In this document: one piece after another, positions 1 to 9,440 of the stretch | Position numbering within the stretch: the stretch's first letter is position 1 | Layout of the letters: every line of letters begins with the position of its first letter | Assembly: GCA_021413445.1 (NCBI GenBank) | Contig: JAIOQI010000008.1 | Location: 1 to 58,013, forward strand | Origin: Alphaproteobacteria bacterium | GTDB taxonomy: Bacteria > Pseudomonadota > Alphaproteobacteria > Micavibrionales > UBA2020 | Reading direction: 5' to 3' | Length of the DNA: 58,013 nucleotides | Notes under the pieces: generated by a model | Database searches by the model: none | What the model was told of the DNA's origin: nothing | Seen by the model: the letters and a program-made list of their open reading frames with translations, nothing else | Made by a program: the position numbers and the translations under genes

Positions 1-1443
<1,443 letters not shown>

Positions 1444-1568
1444 CGATACCCCCCAGCCTTTTTGAAAACCCTGAAAACGACCCAGCTGTTATACTAGCGT
1501 ATTTTCAGGGAAGTGGGAACTCCGCAGAGCTGAGGGAAGGTCTTATGCAAGGCGGCGATAAGGTTTTG

Positions 1569-1769
1569 TTACTTATTTGCCGTAGAGCCTTCATCCCCGA
1601 TGTCGAGGACGCCCATCGGGTCTTTCTCGACGAGGTCGGCAACCTGTTCATAAACAGAGGCATTATCGTCCATTTGCTCTTTCAGGGGCGCATTCTGGGC
1701 GCCGACATTCCTGAAAAATGTGGCGGCATCACGCAGCAGTTTGGCGGCGAGGTGGGCATATGTGGCCAT
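1569..1769 (-). CDS. Small hypothetical protein (66 aa)
   Basis: A 66-residue acidic, mainly helical soluble protein with no signal peptide or membrane segment. The start is supported by an AGGGAG Shine-Dalgarno sequence 9-10 bases upstream of the ATG at 1769. The N-terminal half (AAKLLRDAATFFRNVG) looks like an amphipathic helix, followed by an acidic tail with DKDP-like turns. It sits between ftsK and pheA in the same orientation, about 100 bases from each, so it could be a separate unit. I do not recognise the family. Function unknown. Confidence 0.6.
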   Translation of the reverse strand: MATYAHLAAKLLRDAATFFRNVGAQNAPLKEQMDDNASVYEQVADLVEKDPMGVLDIGDEGSTANK

Positions 1770-1872
1770 TTAAATAAGCTCCCTGAAATTAAAGTCGCAC
1801 AACTTTTTAAAACCTAGCATGCAGGAATAAATCGGTCACTGCAAATTTCTCAGCATTTATGAAAAGAAAAAA

Positions 1873-2715
1873 CTATATCTTTTTACGGAAAGCATGCGCC
1901 GGGTAGGTGCCGAGCATGCGGATGTCGGCGGCGAAAAAGCGCAGCTCGTCCAGCGCATGCTCGAAGCCGATGTCGTCGGGATGCGCCTCGACCTCGCAGT
2001 AGAAAGAGGCCGACTTGAACTTGTTGCCCTCGAGGTAGCTTTCCAGCTTGGTGATGTTGATGCCATTGGTGGCGAAGCCGCCGAGGGCCTTGTAGAGCGC
2101 GGCGGGAATGTTGCGCACCTCGAAGATGATCGAGGTCAGGTATTTTTGGCCTTTATGTTGCTGCGGCTTCTTCGCTGCTTTGGCCAGCACGATAAAGCGC
2201 GTGGTGTTGCCCGCCTCGTCCTCGATGTTCTTGCGGAGGATTTTAAGCCCGTAAAGCTCGGCCGCCAGCGCCGAGGCGATCGCGGCGTGGTGCGGGTCTT
2301 CCATTTCGGCGACCCGCTGCGCGGACCCGGCGGTATCCTCGAACACCACCGGCTTCAGCCCCAGCTCAGCGATGATCTTCCGGCATTGCGGCAGCGCGTG
2401 CACGTGGCTATAGACGGTCTTGATGTCGGAAATTTTCGCGCTTTTGATTCCCAGCAGGCAGTGGTGCACGGGGATGAAGCATTCGCCGACGATCGACAGC
2501 GGTGATTTCGGCAGCAGGTGATGGATGTCGGCGACGCGCCCGGCAATCGAGTTGTCGATCGGGATCATCGCCATGTCGGCGCGGCCGGTTTCCACCGCCT
2601 TGAAGGCATCGGCGAAAGTCGGGCAGGGCAGCGGCTCCAGCTTGGGGAAGGCGGTCAGGCAGGCAGTGTGCGAATAGGCGCCGGCTTTGCCCTGAAAAGC
2701 GATTTTGTGGGTCAT
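1873..2715 (-). CDS. pheA: Prephenate dehydratase
   Basis: Converts prephenate to phenylpyruvate in phenylalanine biosynthesis (cytoplasm). At 280 aa it has the normal length of a monofunctional enzyme without a chorismate mutase domain. The N-terminus IAFQGKAGAYSH is the canonical PDT start, and NTTRF at about 170-174 carries the catalytic threonine. Residues about 190-270 form the C-terminal ACT regulatory domain with the TKLESY element used in phenylalanine feedback binding. Its ATG overlaps the kdsB stop by four bases (ATGA), so the two are translationally coupled, an order seen in alphaproteobacteria. Confidence 0.95.
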   Translation of the reverse strand: MTHKIAFQGKAGAYSHTACLTAFPKLEPLPCPTFADAFKAVETGRADMAMIPIDNSIAGRVADIHHLLPKSPLSIVGECFIPVHHCLLGIKSAKISDIKTVYSHVHALPQCRKIIAELGLKPVVFEDTAGSAQRVAEMEDPHHAAIASALAAELYGLKILRKNIEDEAGNTTRFIVLAKAAKKPQQHKGQKYLTSIIFEVRNIPAALYKALGGFATNGINITKLESYLEGNKFKSASFYCEVEAHPDDIGFEHALDELRFFAADIRMLGTYPAHAFRKKI

Positions 2716-3449
2716 TTTTGCAACATGCTCCTTGCTGTTTCCAGGTCTTCCGGCGTATCGACGCCGAGCGGCACGGTATCGACCACCGCAATATCAATGC
2801 GCAGGCCGAGCGCGAGGGCGCGCAGCTGCTCCAGTTTTTCGCGCTGCTCAAGGTATGACGGCGGCGCGGCGACGAATTTTTCCAGCGCGCTGCGCTGGTA
2901 GGCATACATGCCGATGTGGTGCAGCAGCGGCCCCGCGCCGGACGGGGTCGTGGTGCGCGTGAAATACAGGGCGCGGCCGGTCTTCTGGTTTTTGGCGAAA
3001 TCGATCTCGGCCACCGCCTTCACCACATTGGGGTTGGTTTTTTCAGCTTCTTTGACGATGACGGCGGCGAGGGTGCCGATGTAGGTGGCCGGATTTTTTA
3101 AAAGCTCGAAGGCGGTCTTGATGAGAGCTGCGTCGAGCGTCGGCAGGTCGCCCTGGACGTTGATGACGGCATCGTGCTTCGCGGCGGGGTCGATGGTCTT
3201 CAGCGCGGCGAGGATGCGGTCGGAGCCGGAGGGCAGCATCGGGTCGGTCAGCACCGCTTCGCCGCCGGCTTTTTCGACGGCTGTTTTTATTTCCTGCTCG
3301 GCGCAGGCGATCACCACCCGCCCCAGCTTCGATTCCAGCGCCCGCTGCATCACGTGCACGATCATCGGCTGGCCGTGAAGGTCGGCCAGCGGCTTGTTCG
3401 GCAGGCGGGTGGAGGCCATGCGGGCGGGGATGAGGATGATCGGGTTCAT
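2712..3449 (-). CDS. kdsB: 3-deoxy-manno-octulosonate cytidylyltransferase
   Basis: Activates Kdo as CMP-Kdo for lipopolysaccharide inner-core synthesis, which implies a Gram-negative outer membrane. At 245 aa it has the usual KdsB length. The nucleotide-binding N-terminus IPARMASTRLPNKPL is diagnostic, followed by HVMQRA, VVIACAEQEI and the VNVQGDLPT segment that holds metal and substrate ligands. First gene of a two-gene leftward operon with pheA, which it overlaps by four bases. The 135-base gap upstream separates it from the divergent LNDG-repeat gene at 3585. Confidence 0.95.
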   Translation of the reverse strand: MNPIILIPARMASTRLPNKPLADLHGQPMIVHVMQRALESKLGRVVIACAEQEIKTAVEKAGGEAVLTDPMLPSGSDRILAALKTIDPAAKHDAVINVQGDLPTLDAALIKTAFELLKNPATYIGTLAAVIVKEAEKTNPNVVKAVAEIDFAKNQKTGRALYFTRTTTPSGAGPLLHHIGMYAYQRSALEKFVAAPPSYLEQREKLEQLRALALGLRIDIAVVDTVPLGVDTPEDLETARSMLQK

Positions 3450-3507
3450 AGGGTGTTTTTAGGCCTAGGAGGTTGAAAAATCAAGAAAATATGCACTACC
3501 ATTTTTA

Positions 3508-3536
3508 TTGACATAATTATAAAAACAGTGTAGGTT
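3508..3536 (+). promoter_or_regulatory. Sigma70-like promoter for the LNDG-repeat gene pair
   Basis: TTGACA at 3508-3513, a 17-base spacer, then TAGGTT at 3531-3536. The -35 is perfect and the -10 weak. The downstream gene has a strong AAGGAG Shine-Dalgarno (3571-3576) eight bases before its ATG. Confidence 0.5.
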
Positions 3537-3584
3537 CCGCCATACTTCATGCGCCGCTCAAATAAGCAATAAGGAGTCTCCGGG

Positions 3585-4376
3585 ATGGGCTTTCAACCGT
3601 TGAAAAAAATAATTCTCGCCGCCGCTGTGACGTTGTCGTGCGCATTCAATGCGGCGGTCAGGGCGCAGGCGGCAAATCCCTCCCCGACCGAACAGGTTTC
3701 TTCCCTGCCTGCGGATTCGGTACATAAGGACTTCAATGATAAAGGCGTGCTTATCCGCGTGGAGCATTACAGCAACGGCCAGCTGAACGATGGCCCGAAT
3801 GGCGAGCCCGCCGTTCAGCGGTTCTTCAACGATGGCAAACCCTTTTTTGTGTACCGTTACAGGGATGGCGTCATCAACGACGGCGCGAACGGCGCGCCCG
3901 CCTATCAATTGTTTAATGATGACGGCAAGCTCGCCATCGTAGAGCGTTACAAGGACGGCATCCTCAACGACGGCGTGAACGGCGAACCGGCCATTCAGCA
4001 GTTCAATGATAAAGGCATGCCCACTGTTGTGGGCCGTTTCAGGGATGGAAAACTCAATGACGGCGCGAAGGGCGAACCGGCGGAACAGCTCTTCGAAGGC
4101 AACGGCATGCTGATCCTTGAGGCGCATTACAAGGATGACAAACTCAACGATGGCGCGAACGGCGAACCGGCGTACCTGATGTTCAACGACAAAGGCGCGC
4201 TTGTTCTTGCCGTGCGGTACAAGGACAATGCTGCTGTGCAAACGCTCTCGCAAGAGGAAATGGCTGCCTATCAGAAACAGAGGGATGCCGCGTTAGAGAA
4301 GCAAAAAAAACAAGAAGCGCAAAAGAAAGCGGCGCAGAACAAGCGCAATTTAAACCGCGCCTTTCCCTGCTATTAG
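3585..4376 (+). CDS. Exported LNDG-x-NGEPA repeat protein, five repeats
   Basis: A 263-residue protein with an N-terminal signal sequence (charged start, then ILAAAVTLSCAFNAA, probable cleavage after RAQA). It carries five tandem units of about 30-33 residues, each reading roughly F-N-D-K-G-x-L-x5-Y-K-D-G-x-LNDG-x-NGEPA. The Y-x-D-G and GEPA elements recall MORN_2/YwqK repeats, but the LNDGxNGEPA core differs. The C-terminus is a charged Lys/Gln-rich helix. The next gene encodes a paralog with a nearly identical leader, 12 bases downstream, so the pair is an operon. Four further relatives lie at 13171-15386. Periplasmic or surface location is inferred; function unknown. Confidence 0.85.
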   Translation: MGFQPLKKIILAAAVTLSCAFNAAVRAQAANPSPTEQVSSLPADSVHKDFNDKGVLIRVEHYSNGQLNDGPNGEPAVQRFFNDGKPFFVYRYRDGVINDGANGAPAYQLFNDDGKLAIVERYKDGILNDGVNGEPAIQQFNDKGMPTVVGRFRDGKLNDGAKGEPAEQLFEGNGMLILEAHYKDDKLNDGANGEPAYLMFNDKGALVLAVRYKDNAAVQTLSQEEMAAYQKQRDAALEKQKKQEAQKKAAQNKRNLNRAFPCY

Positions 4377-4388
4377 AAAGTCCTTGCC

Positions 4389-5009
4389 ATGAGCTTTAAG
4401 CCGTTGAAAAAAACTATTCTCGCCGCCGCTTTGGCGCTGTCGTGCGTGTTCAATACGGAAGCGCAAGTTCCTTCCCGCGGTTTTGCGGCCGGGCAGACCC
4501 ATCATAATGCCCCTGCCCTGCCCGGGGATACGGTCTGTAGGAATGTCGATAAGAACGGCGTGCTGGTTTCCATCGAGCGCTACACCAATGGCAACCTGAA
4601 TGACGGCCCGAATGGCGAACCCGGTTACCAGGAATTCAACAGGGACGGCAAGGTGATCGTCGCCGAGCATTACGCGGACGGCATCCTCGGTGATGCCGTG
4701 GGCGGCGCGCCGGCGGTCCGGAATTTCAACGATGACGGCGTCCTGATCCACGAGGAACACTATAAGAATAACGAACGCCATGATGGGAAGAACGGCGAGC
4801 CGGCGTATCAGGATTTCAATGACAGCGGCACGCTCATCCTTGCCATGCGCTACAGAAAAGGGGTTCTGACGGCAATCCTCTCGGAAGCTGAAATGAAAGC
4901 CTATCAGGCGCAGAAAAAAAATTCATCGGAGACGGCAGTGACACCGGCTCCGGCCCCGGAAAAGCCGCCGCATCACTGCTTTTTCAGGCGCATCTTCCAC
5001 CGCCACTAA
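4389..5009 (+). CDS. Exported LNDG-x-NGEPA repeat protein, three repeats
   Basis: A 206-residue paralog of the preceding gene. The leader matches it almost residue for residue (M-S-F-K-PLKK-T-ILAAALALSC). It has three repeat units, of which the middle one has diverged (LGDAVGGAPA). The C-terminus is proline-rich and ends in a short Cys/His/Arg-rich tail (HHCFFRRIFHRH), unlike its neighbour. Twelve bases separate it from the upstream gene, which supports co-transcription from the 3508 promoter. It overlaps the convergent SDR gene by four bases. Tandem duplication followed by repeat loss is the simplest origin. Function unknown. Confidence 0.85.
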   Translation: MSFKPLKKTILAAALALSCVFNTEAQVPSRGFAAGQTHHNAPALPGDTVCRNVDKNGVLVSIERYTNGNLNDGPNGEPGYQEFNRDGKVIVAEHYADGILGDAVGGAPAVRNFNDDGVLIHEEHYKNNERHDGKNGEPAYQDFNDSGTLILAMRYRKGVLTAILSEAEMKAYQAQKKNSSETAVTPAPAPEKPPHHCFFRRIFHRH

Positions 5010-5644
5010 AAAACTTTATAAACCTGACCGGTCTGCAAGCCTTCGACGCTGCGGCTGTAGGCCAGCGCGGCGCGGGAAGCGGGCACCGCCTCGAAGCCGC
5101 GGAAGAACGATTCATAGGCTTTCATCGATTCAACCAGCACATTGGGGCTCACCACGTTGATGCGCAGGCCGCGCGGCATTTCGACGGCGGCGGCGCGGAC
5201 AAAGCTTTCCAGCGCGCCGTTGACCAGGCTGGCCGATGACCCTTGCGCGATATACTGCTCACTGAGGATGCCGGAGGTGAGCGTGATCGAGCCGCCTTCG
5301 CGCAGATGGTCGCGGGCGGCCAGCGCGAGGTTGACCTGCCCCATCAGCTTGTCGTTGATGCCTTGCATGTGTAGCGACTCAGCCAGCGGCGCGGGTTTGA
5401 AATTTTGGAACGGCGCGAAGGCCACCTTGCCGGCGGTGCAGATCACCGCATCCAGCTTGCCGGCCTGCGCCAGGGCGTCGTTGATGCTGTTCGCATCGGT
5501 CAGATCCAGCTGCAGGTCGCCGGAGTGGCGCCCGGCGCTGATGACCTCATGGCGTTTTTTCAGCTCGGCGGCGACCGCCTTGCCGAGGGTGCCGGAAGCC
5601 CCGACCAGGAGGATGCGCAGATAGGGAAGGGATTCATGGGACAT
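5006..5644 (-). CDS. Short-chain dehydrogenase/reductase-like protein lacking the usual catalytic Tyr-Lys
   Basis: Rossmann-fold SDR-family protein of about 212 residues. The dinucleotide-binding motif GASGTLG follows the first strand LRILLVG, and the acidic/Arg region and CTAGK strand are in their expected places. The segment where YxxxK should lie reads ASLVNGALESF, so both the catalytic tyrosine and lysine appear replaced. The ATG at 5644 has a GAGGTG Shine-Dalgarno five bases upstream; an alternative ATG at 5668 has none. Convergent with the LNDG gene. It may bind NAD(P) without classic SDR chemistry. Substrate unknown. Confidence 0.8.
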   Translation of the reverse strand: MSHESLPYLRILLVGASGTLGKAVAAELKKRHEVISAGRHSGDLQLDLTDANSINDALAQAGKLDAVICTAGKVAFAPFQNFKPAPLAESLHMQGINDKLMGQVNLALAARDHLREGGSITLTSGILSEQYIAQGSSASLVNGALESFVRAAAVEMPRGLRINVVSPNVLVESMKAYESFFRGFEAVPASRAALAYSRSVEGLQTGQVYKVF

Positions 5645-5726
5645 GGCGGCACCTCGGCTGTCGTTCATTTGATTTACTGTTTTTAGCTCTATGCGCTTGA
5701 AAAATCAACAGAATCCAGAATTTGTG

Positions 5727-5754
5727 TTGACATAACACGTAATATCTCTACTAT
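5727..5754 (+). promoter_or_regulatory. Sigma70 promoter of ankyrin-nucleotidyltransferase paralog 1
   Basis: TTGACA at 5727-5732, 16-base spacer, TACTAT at 5749-5754. The TTGACATAACAC start of this promoter recurs in front of paralog 3 at 10893 with the same 16-base spacing. Confidence 0.6.
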
Positions 5755-5794
5755 CGAATTGGTTTTACAGAAATAAACAGAAAGAACTGCCGAG

Positions 5795-6850
5795 ATGACA
5801 GTATCAAAAGATTGGATACAAATTCCCCGGCCACACTTCGATGACGAGCTCTCCGCCTGCATCGCGGCGGGGGATTGCCGCCGGGTGCGGGAGCTTTTCG
5901 ACCAGGCTTTCTGGGATGAGTACAAAATTTTCCTGACCTGGGAGCATTTGAAATCGGCGCTGGTGCATGAAGACAAGCCGATGCTGAAGCTGCTGGTCAC
6001 CTGGGGCGCAACGGCCACCGAAGCCAGTCTGGCGCAGTTGTGGTCCGCGTCGGGGAGCAAATATCCGCGCTATCTCAAATTGCTGCGCCAGTGCGGCGTC
6101 AGGATTCCGGCAGCGGCGGCCGCGCTGCCCCTGTCGGAGCCGCCGGCGCCTGAGGCGGACATGATCGCCATGGTCCCGGAAGAATGGAAGAAGGTGCTAC
6201 AGGCCCTCCATGATGCAGGAGCCGAGGAGGCGATGATCGCCGGCGGCGCGCTGCGCGACCTGTTCAACAACCGCGCCATCAAGGACGTGGATATCTTTCT
6301 CCAGCCGCGCGGCAGCGAAAATGATAACAAGATTTTTCTGAAAGAGGTTTTCAGGAAAGCGGGTCTTGCTGTTGCCGGGCAATCCGACTATTCAACGTCT
6401 TATTTCTCCGATGAGGCGGCGCTTCCGTCCGCCGAGAAAGGCCAGGCTTTCCTGGTTCACCGCCTCGGCCCCTATGCGACCGTGATCAATTACGTATCTG
6501 AAAGCTGGACAGTCATCGCCGGGCCGCAGAAAACAGAATACAATATCATCTTTGTGGGCAAGCCGGGCCTGCTTGCCGCGACCGAGCTGATCGAAGGTTT
6601 TGATGTCGGCCTGTGCCGGATCGCCTATAACGGCGCAAAGATCATCACCTCTGCGGGTTACGACAGCGACGTGCAAAACCGGCGCATCACGCTCCTGCTC
6701 CCGAACAATACAAGCAGCGGCCACCTGCAGCGCATCGCTAAAAAATATCCGGATTGGGAGTTGTGCGCGAAAGCCAAAAAGCTTCTGGCGCCGGAGCCGA
6801 AACGGGGGTTCTGGCTGGGCGGCAGCGGCTGCAATACCGGTATGCGGTAA
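5795..6850 (+). CDS. Ankyrin-like / nucleotidyltransferase-signature protein, paralog 1
   Basis: A 351-residue cytoplasmic protein with two parts. Residues about 15-105 are paired helices resembling ankyrin units ([13 protein letters not shown], then YPRYLKLLRQCGV). Residues about 125-185 carry [21 protein letters not shown] (read as [21 protein letters not shown]), which matches the GGxxRDxxxxRxxxDxD head signature of class II CCA/poly(A)-type nucleotidyltransferases, with both metal-binding aspartates. The rest, about 190-351, is unassigned. It has its own promoter at 5727, and paralog 2 follows closely. I do not know the substrate, and no partner gene is obvious. Confidence 0.8.
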   Translation: MTVSKDWIQIPRPHFDDELSACIAAGDCRRVRELFDQAFWDEYKIFLTWEHLKSALVHEDKPMLKLLVTWGATATEASLAQLWSASGSKYPRYLKLLRQCGVRIPAAAAALPLSEPPAPEADMIAMVPEEWKKVLQALHDAGAEEAMIAGGALRDLFNNRAIKDVDIFLQPRGSENDNKIFLKEVFRKAGLAVAGQSDYSTSYFSDEAALPSAEKGQAFLVHRLGPYATVINYVSESWTVIAGPQKTEYNIIFVGKPGLLAATELIEGFDVGLCRIAYNGAKIITSAGYDSDVQNRRITLLLPNNTSSGHLQRIAKKYPDWELCAKAKKLLAPEPKRGFWLGGSGCNTGMR

Positions 6851-6874
6851 AGGAAGATGGGCACGGAAGACGAC

Positions 6875-7936
6875 ATGGCATACGACTACGAATTCCGGGA
6901 GCAATGGGATTACGAACTGTCCGAGCTTGTCTCGCATGGGGATTGCCAAAAGGTGCGGGCGTTTTTCGACCGCGCGTTCTGGAAGGGGTGGAAAGAGCCG
7001 CCGACCTGGGATCATCTGTACATCGCTCTCCAGTCGGAGAATAAGCCGATGCTGAAACTGCTGGTCACCTGGGGCGCGCAGGCGACGGACGAGGACATGG
7101 CGCGGCTACGGACGCAGATGCAGTCAAAGGACAAGTATCCGCACTATCTCAAGCTGCTGCGTCAGGCGGGGTTGCCGCTGTCGGCGGCGGCGCTGAAGGA
7201 AATCCCTGTCGCGGAAATAGAATCACCGGCGCCGGAAACCCTGATCCCGCAGGAATGGAAGCGGGTTTTGCGGGCGTTTCAGCAGAATGGCGCCGCGTCA
7301 GCCTTTATCGGCGGCGAGGCTCTGTGCGACCTGTTCAACGAGCGGGGAACCCGCCGCAAGGTGGATATTTTTCTCCAGTCGGTTCTCAGGCAGGACAGTG
7401 TGAAAGAAAACCGGAGGTTCCTGCGGGCGGTTTTTAATGCCAGCGGCTTTGAAGTCACCGAACAGATGGTTAAGTCATTCCCGGATACCGCCGCGCCGGA
7501 AGCTTTCCCTCCACCGAAGGACGGCAAGCTTCCCTTCCACGAAGGCGATTACCGCCACGGCATCACCGAAATCTGGACGGTCATCGCCGGGCCGCAAAAG
7601 ACGCAATACAATATTATCTTCGCAGACCGGGGAGATCTGGGCAGCAGCCTTCAAACCCCGGAGCAATTCACGCAGCACATGCTCTACGATTTTGATTTCG
7701 GCCTGAACCAGATTGCTTACGACGGCAAACAAATCATCACCACGCCGTTTTACAATGCTGATGTGCTATACCAGCAGATCATCTTGAAGAACCTGAGCGA
7801 CACCAGCAGGGAGCATCTGCTGAATCTGGTGAAGAAATATCCCGACTGGAAGCTTTGCGCGGAATCGAAGAAGCTTCTCAAGCCGCCACCACCCCCCTCG
7901 CACTGGTATGCCGATCTGCACGGCAATATCGGGTAA
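6875..7936 (+). CDS. Ankyrin-like / nucleotidyltransferase-like protein, paralog 2, probably inactive
   Basis: Second paralog (about 353 residues), co-oriented and about 25 bases after paralog 1. The ankyrin-like half is well kept (NKPMLKLLVTWGA). The nucleotidyltransferase signature is degraded: GGEALCDLFNERGTRRKVDIFL has lost the Arg of the RD pair, and the first catalytic aspartate is replaced by a basic residue. Catalysis is therefore unlikely, and it may be a binding or regulatory copy. The ATG at 6875 has GGAAGA at good spacing; an upstream ATG at 6857 has AGGAAG almost adjacent. The gene ends 20 bases before the target duplication of the IS1-type element. Confidence 0.75.
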   Translation: MAYDYEFREQWDYELSELVSHGDCQKVRAFFDRAFWKGWKEPPTWDHLYIALQSENKPMLKLLVTWGAQATDEDMARLRTQMQSKDKYPHYLKLLRQAGLPLSAAALKEIPVAEIESPAPETLIPQEWKRVLRAFQQNGAASAFIGGEALCDLFNERGTRRKVDIFLQSVLRQDSVKENRRFLRAVFNASGFEVTEQMVKSFPDTAAPEAFPPPKDGKLPFHEGDYRHGITEIWTVIAGPQKTQYNIIFADRGDLGSSLQTPEQFTQHMLYDFDFGLNQIAYDGKQIITTPFYNADVLYQQIILKNLSDTSREHLLNLVKKYPDWKLCAESKKLLKPPPPPSHWYADLHGNIG

Positions 7937-7955
7937 AAGCATTTGAAATATAAAG

Positions 7956-7963
7956 ATAATCTG
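7956..7963. repeat. Left copy of 8-bp target-site duplication
   Basis: ATAATCTG directly outside the left inverted repeat, identical to 10878-10885. This shows a single unrearranged transposition event. Confidence 0.85.
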
Positions 7964-7981
7964 GGTCGTGACTCAGTTTGA
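7964..7981 (+). repeat. Left terminal inverted repeat of the IS1-type element
   Basis: GGTCGTGACTCAGTTTGA, an exact 18-bp inverse of the right end at 10860-10877. Pairing breaks on both sides of this stretch. Confidence 0.9.
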
Positions 7982-7991
7982 TTTTTTCTGT

Positions 7992-8017
7992 AAAAAAAAG
8001 CCCCCTTTCGGGGGCTT
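7992..8017 (-). terminator. Rho-independent terminator of the element's operon
   Basis: AAGCCCCC (7998-8005), a TTTC loop, GGGGGCTT (8010-8017). Read leftward, the 8-bp GC stem is followed by a run of T, so it ends transcripts from the MazF-like gene just inside the left inverted repeat. It would insulate paralog 2 from element transcription. Confidence 0.85.
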
Positions 8018-8141
8018 AAATCTGCGCCACATCTGAGTTTGTAATCACTCTCTGACATGGCGGCCTCCCCACTAAAGGGGCAGGTCTTAGATTGTGGATC
8101 ATCCGAGGATGAGAGCCACTCACACCTCTATTGTATAACTG

Positions 8142-8570
8142 TTATATGTGAGGTGTCAATGAAGACAGACCCATTCCGTGTAAAACACATTTATATACTT
8201 GTTTTAATTGGTCTTTTTGTAATTGATGTAAATAATATTCTCTTTCTCCATTAATAATTCTACCTGTTCTGATTAAATCTAATCTATGAAATCCAACCGT
8301 ATAGATCATGTCGCCCTTTACCCAAATTCCATTGCTCTGAAATTTTTTAGGAGGAAGCTGCGGCGTAATATTAATTTGGCAGTGATAGGGCATTTGCGGG
8401 TCTGGCGCTGTAGCACTTAAGGCAACTACGGTACATAGACCAGGTCTGGTGGCAATAATTGGATTTAATACAACAACAAGCCTTCGTTTGGTCATTTCTG
8501 GAATTACAAAGCAATCGCCAAAATCGCATGTAACAAGACTACCTTGTGGAACTGGATAAGAAATGGGCAT
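8142..8570 (-). CDS. PemK/MazF-family toxin-like endoribonuclease
   Basis: A 142-residue protein of the PemK/MazF (CcdB-fold) family, known as mRNA interferases. Visible family features are the first strand GSLVTCDFGDCF, then MTKRRLVVVLNP, an RPGLCTVVALSAT core and a C-terminal DLIRTG segment. It starts two bases after the transposase stop, so the two are one operon. No recognisable MazE-like antitoxin is adjacent. The 81-residue basic protein or the P63C protein in the element could serve that role, but nothing in their sequence shows it. In a transposon such a gene could favour retention. Confidence 0.8.
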   Translation of the reverse strand: MPISYPVPQGSLVTCDFGDCFVIPEMTKRRLVVVLNPIIATRPGLCTVVALSATAPDPQMPYHCQINITPQLPPKKFQSNGIWVKGDMIYTVGFHRLDLIRTGRIINGEREYYLHQLQKDQLKQVYKCVLHGMGLSSLTPHI

Positions 8571-8572
8571 TG

Positions 8573-9400
8573 CTATCGCTCTTTATTGTCAAAATAAGCA
8601 TCCATCATATTGACCAGATCTTCCAGCGTCCAGAGCTTATCCGTGACATTCGCCGCCATAGCTGGAGAAATCCGTAGGGATTTATGAATCCTGCAGAAGT
8701 TGTAATACATGAAATGTAATGCGATAGCATGACAATGATTCTCGATCTTCTTCGAGAAGGCGTTGGTCTTTCGCGTGAATCTTCTGATTCCCATGCGCAT
8801 CGTCAAATTCTGCCTTTCAACGTAGCTGGTGGACACTTTTTTAATATCAGGTCGACCGACTTTAATCTTCTTATCAGCCCCTTTGTACTTTTCTCGTTTG
8901 CCACTTAGCTTTTCGTACATCTTAACCAGCATGGCGTAATCTACGTCTATGCCGAAGGCTTCTTCAACGGCCTGTGGATAGTCGCCGAAGCCATCAGAGG
9001 TGAGATGAATCTTATTCGCCATGCGTGGTGCTAGATCGCACATAAACTCACGCGCCGCCGCTGCATTGCGGCCACCCACGTGCCAGCAGGGCACGAGCTT
9101 CGTTTCCGCGCAGATAGCAACCCATGTCCATACATCACCCGCATCGGGTGTCATGCTATCGGTGACATTCTTCCTTTTCGCGTAAATGAAAGACCAGATT
9201 TCATCGACTTGGATTGTGCGACAGGGCAGGTTCCTGAAAGCTATATCCTGATAATTGGCGCAGACCTCGCCGACTTCAACGAGCAACTTATAGACGGTAT
9301 TAATGGAAACGTCGGAAATGCGACTGGCCGCACGAAGACTATTGCCCTCGACAAGAAGCTGAAGAATTTTAGCTCGATCTGAAACGGATTTCTGATTCAT
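8573..9400 (-). CDS. IS1-family transposase
   Basis: DDE transposase of the IS1 family in a single frame, about 275 residues from the ATG at 9400. An N-terminal helix-turn-helix (LRAASRISDVSINTVYKLL) is followed by the catalytic core: VDEIWSFIYAKR (first Asp), HLTSDGFGDY (second Asp) and SYVERQNLTMRM (Glu). The IS1-type tail RRFTRKTNAFSKK comes next. A longer reading from an ATG at 9439 overlaps the P63C stop (TAATG). However, a promoter (TTGACC-17-TACAAT) ends six bases before the ATG at 9400, favouring that start and a leaderless mRNA. No programmed frameshift is needed. Confidence 0.9.
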   Translation of the reverse strand: MNQKSVSDRAKILQLLVEGNSLRAASRISDVSINTVYKLLVEVGEVCANYQDIAFRNLPCRTIQVDEIWSFIYAKRKNVTDSMTPDAGDVWTWVAICAETKLVPCWHVGGRNAAAAREFMCDLAPRMANKIHLTSDGFGDYPQAVEEAFGIDVDYAMLVKMYEKLSGKREKYKGADKKIKVGRPDIKKVSTSYVERQNLTMRMGIRRFTRKTNAFSKKIENHCHAIALHFMYYNFCRIHKSLRISPAMAANVTDKLWTLEDLVNMMDAYFDNKER

Positions 9401-9406
9401 ACTTCT

Positions 9407-9440
9407 ATTGTATGCCATAATGCTTGAGCGGTCAAGCATT
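9407..9440 (-). promoter_or_regulatory. Transposase promoter with palindromic operator
   Basis: Read leftward: -35 TTGACC (9435-9430), 17-base spacer, -10 TACAAT (9412-9407), six bases before the ATG at 9400. A perfect inverted repeat AATGCTTGA-N4-TCAAGCATT (9419-9427 and 9432-9440) covers the -35. A protein bound there would block polymerase. It also contains the P63C stop codon. Confidence 0.65.
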
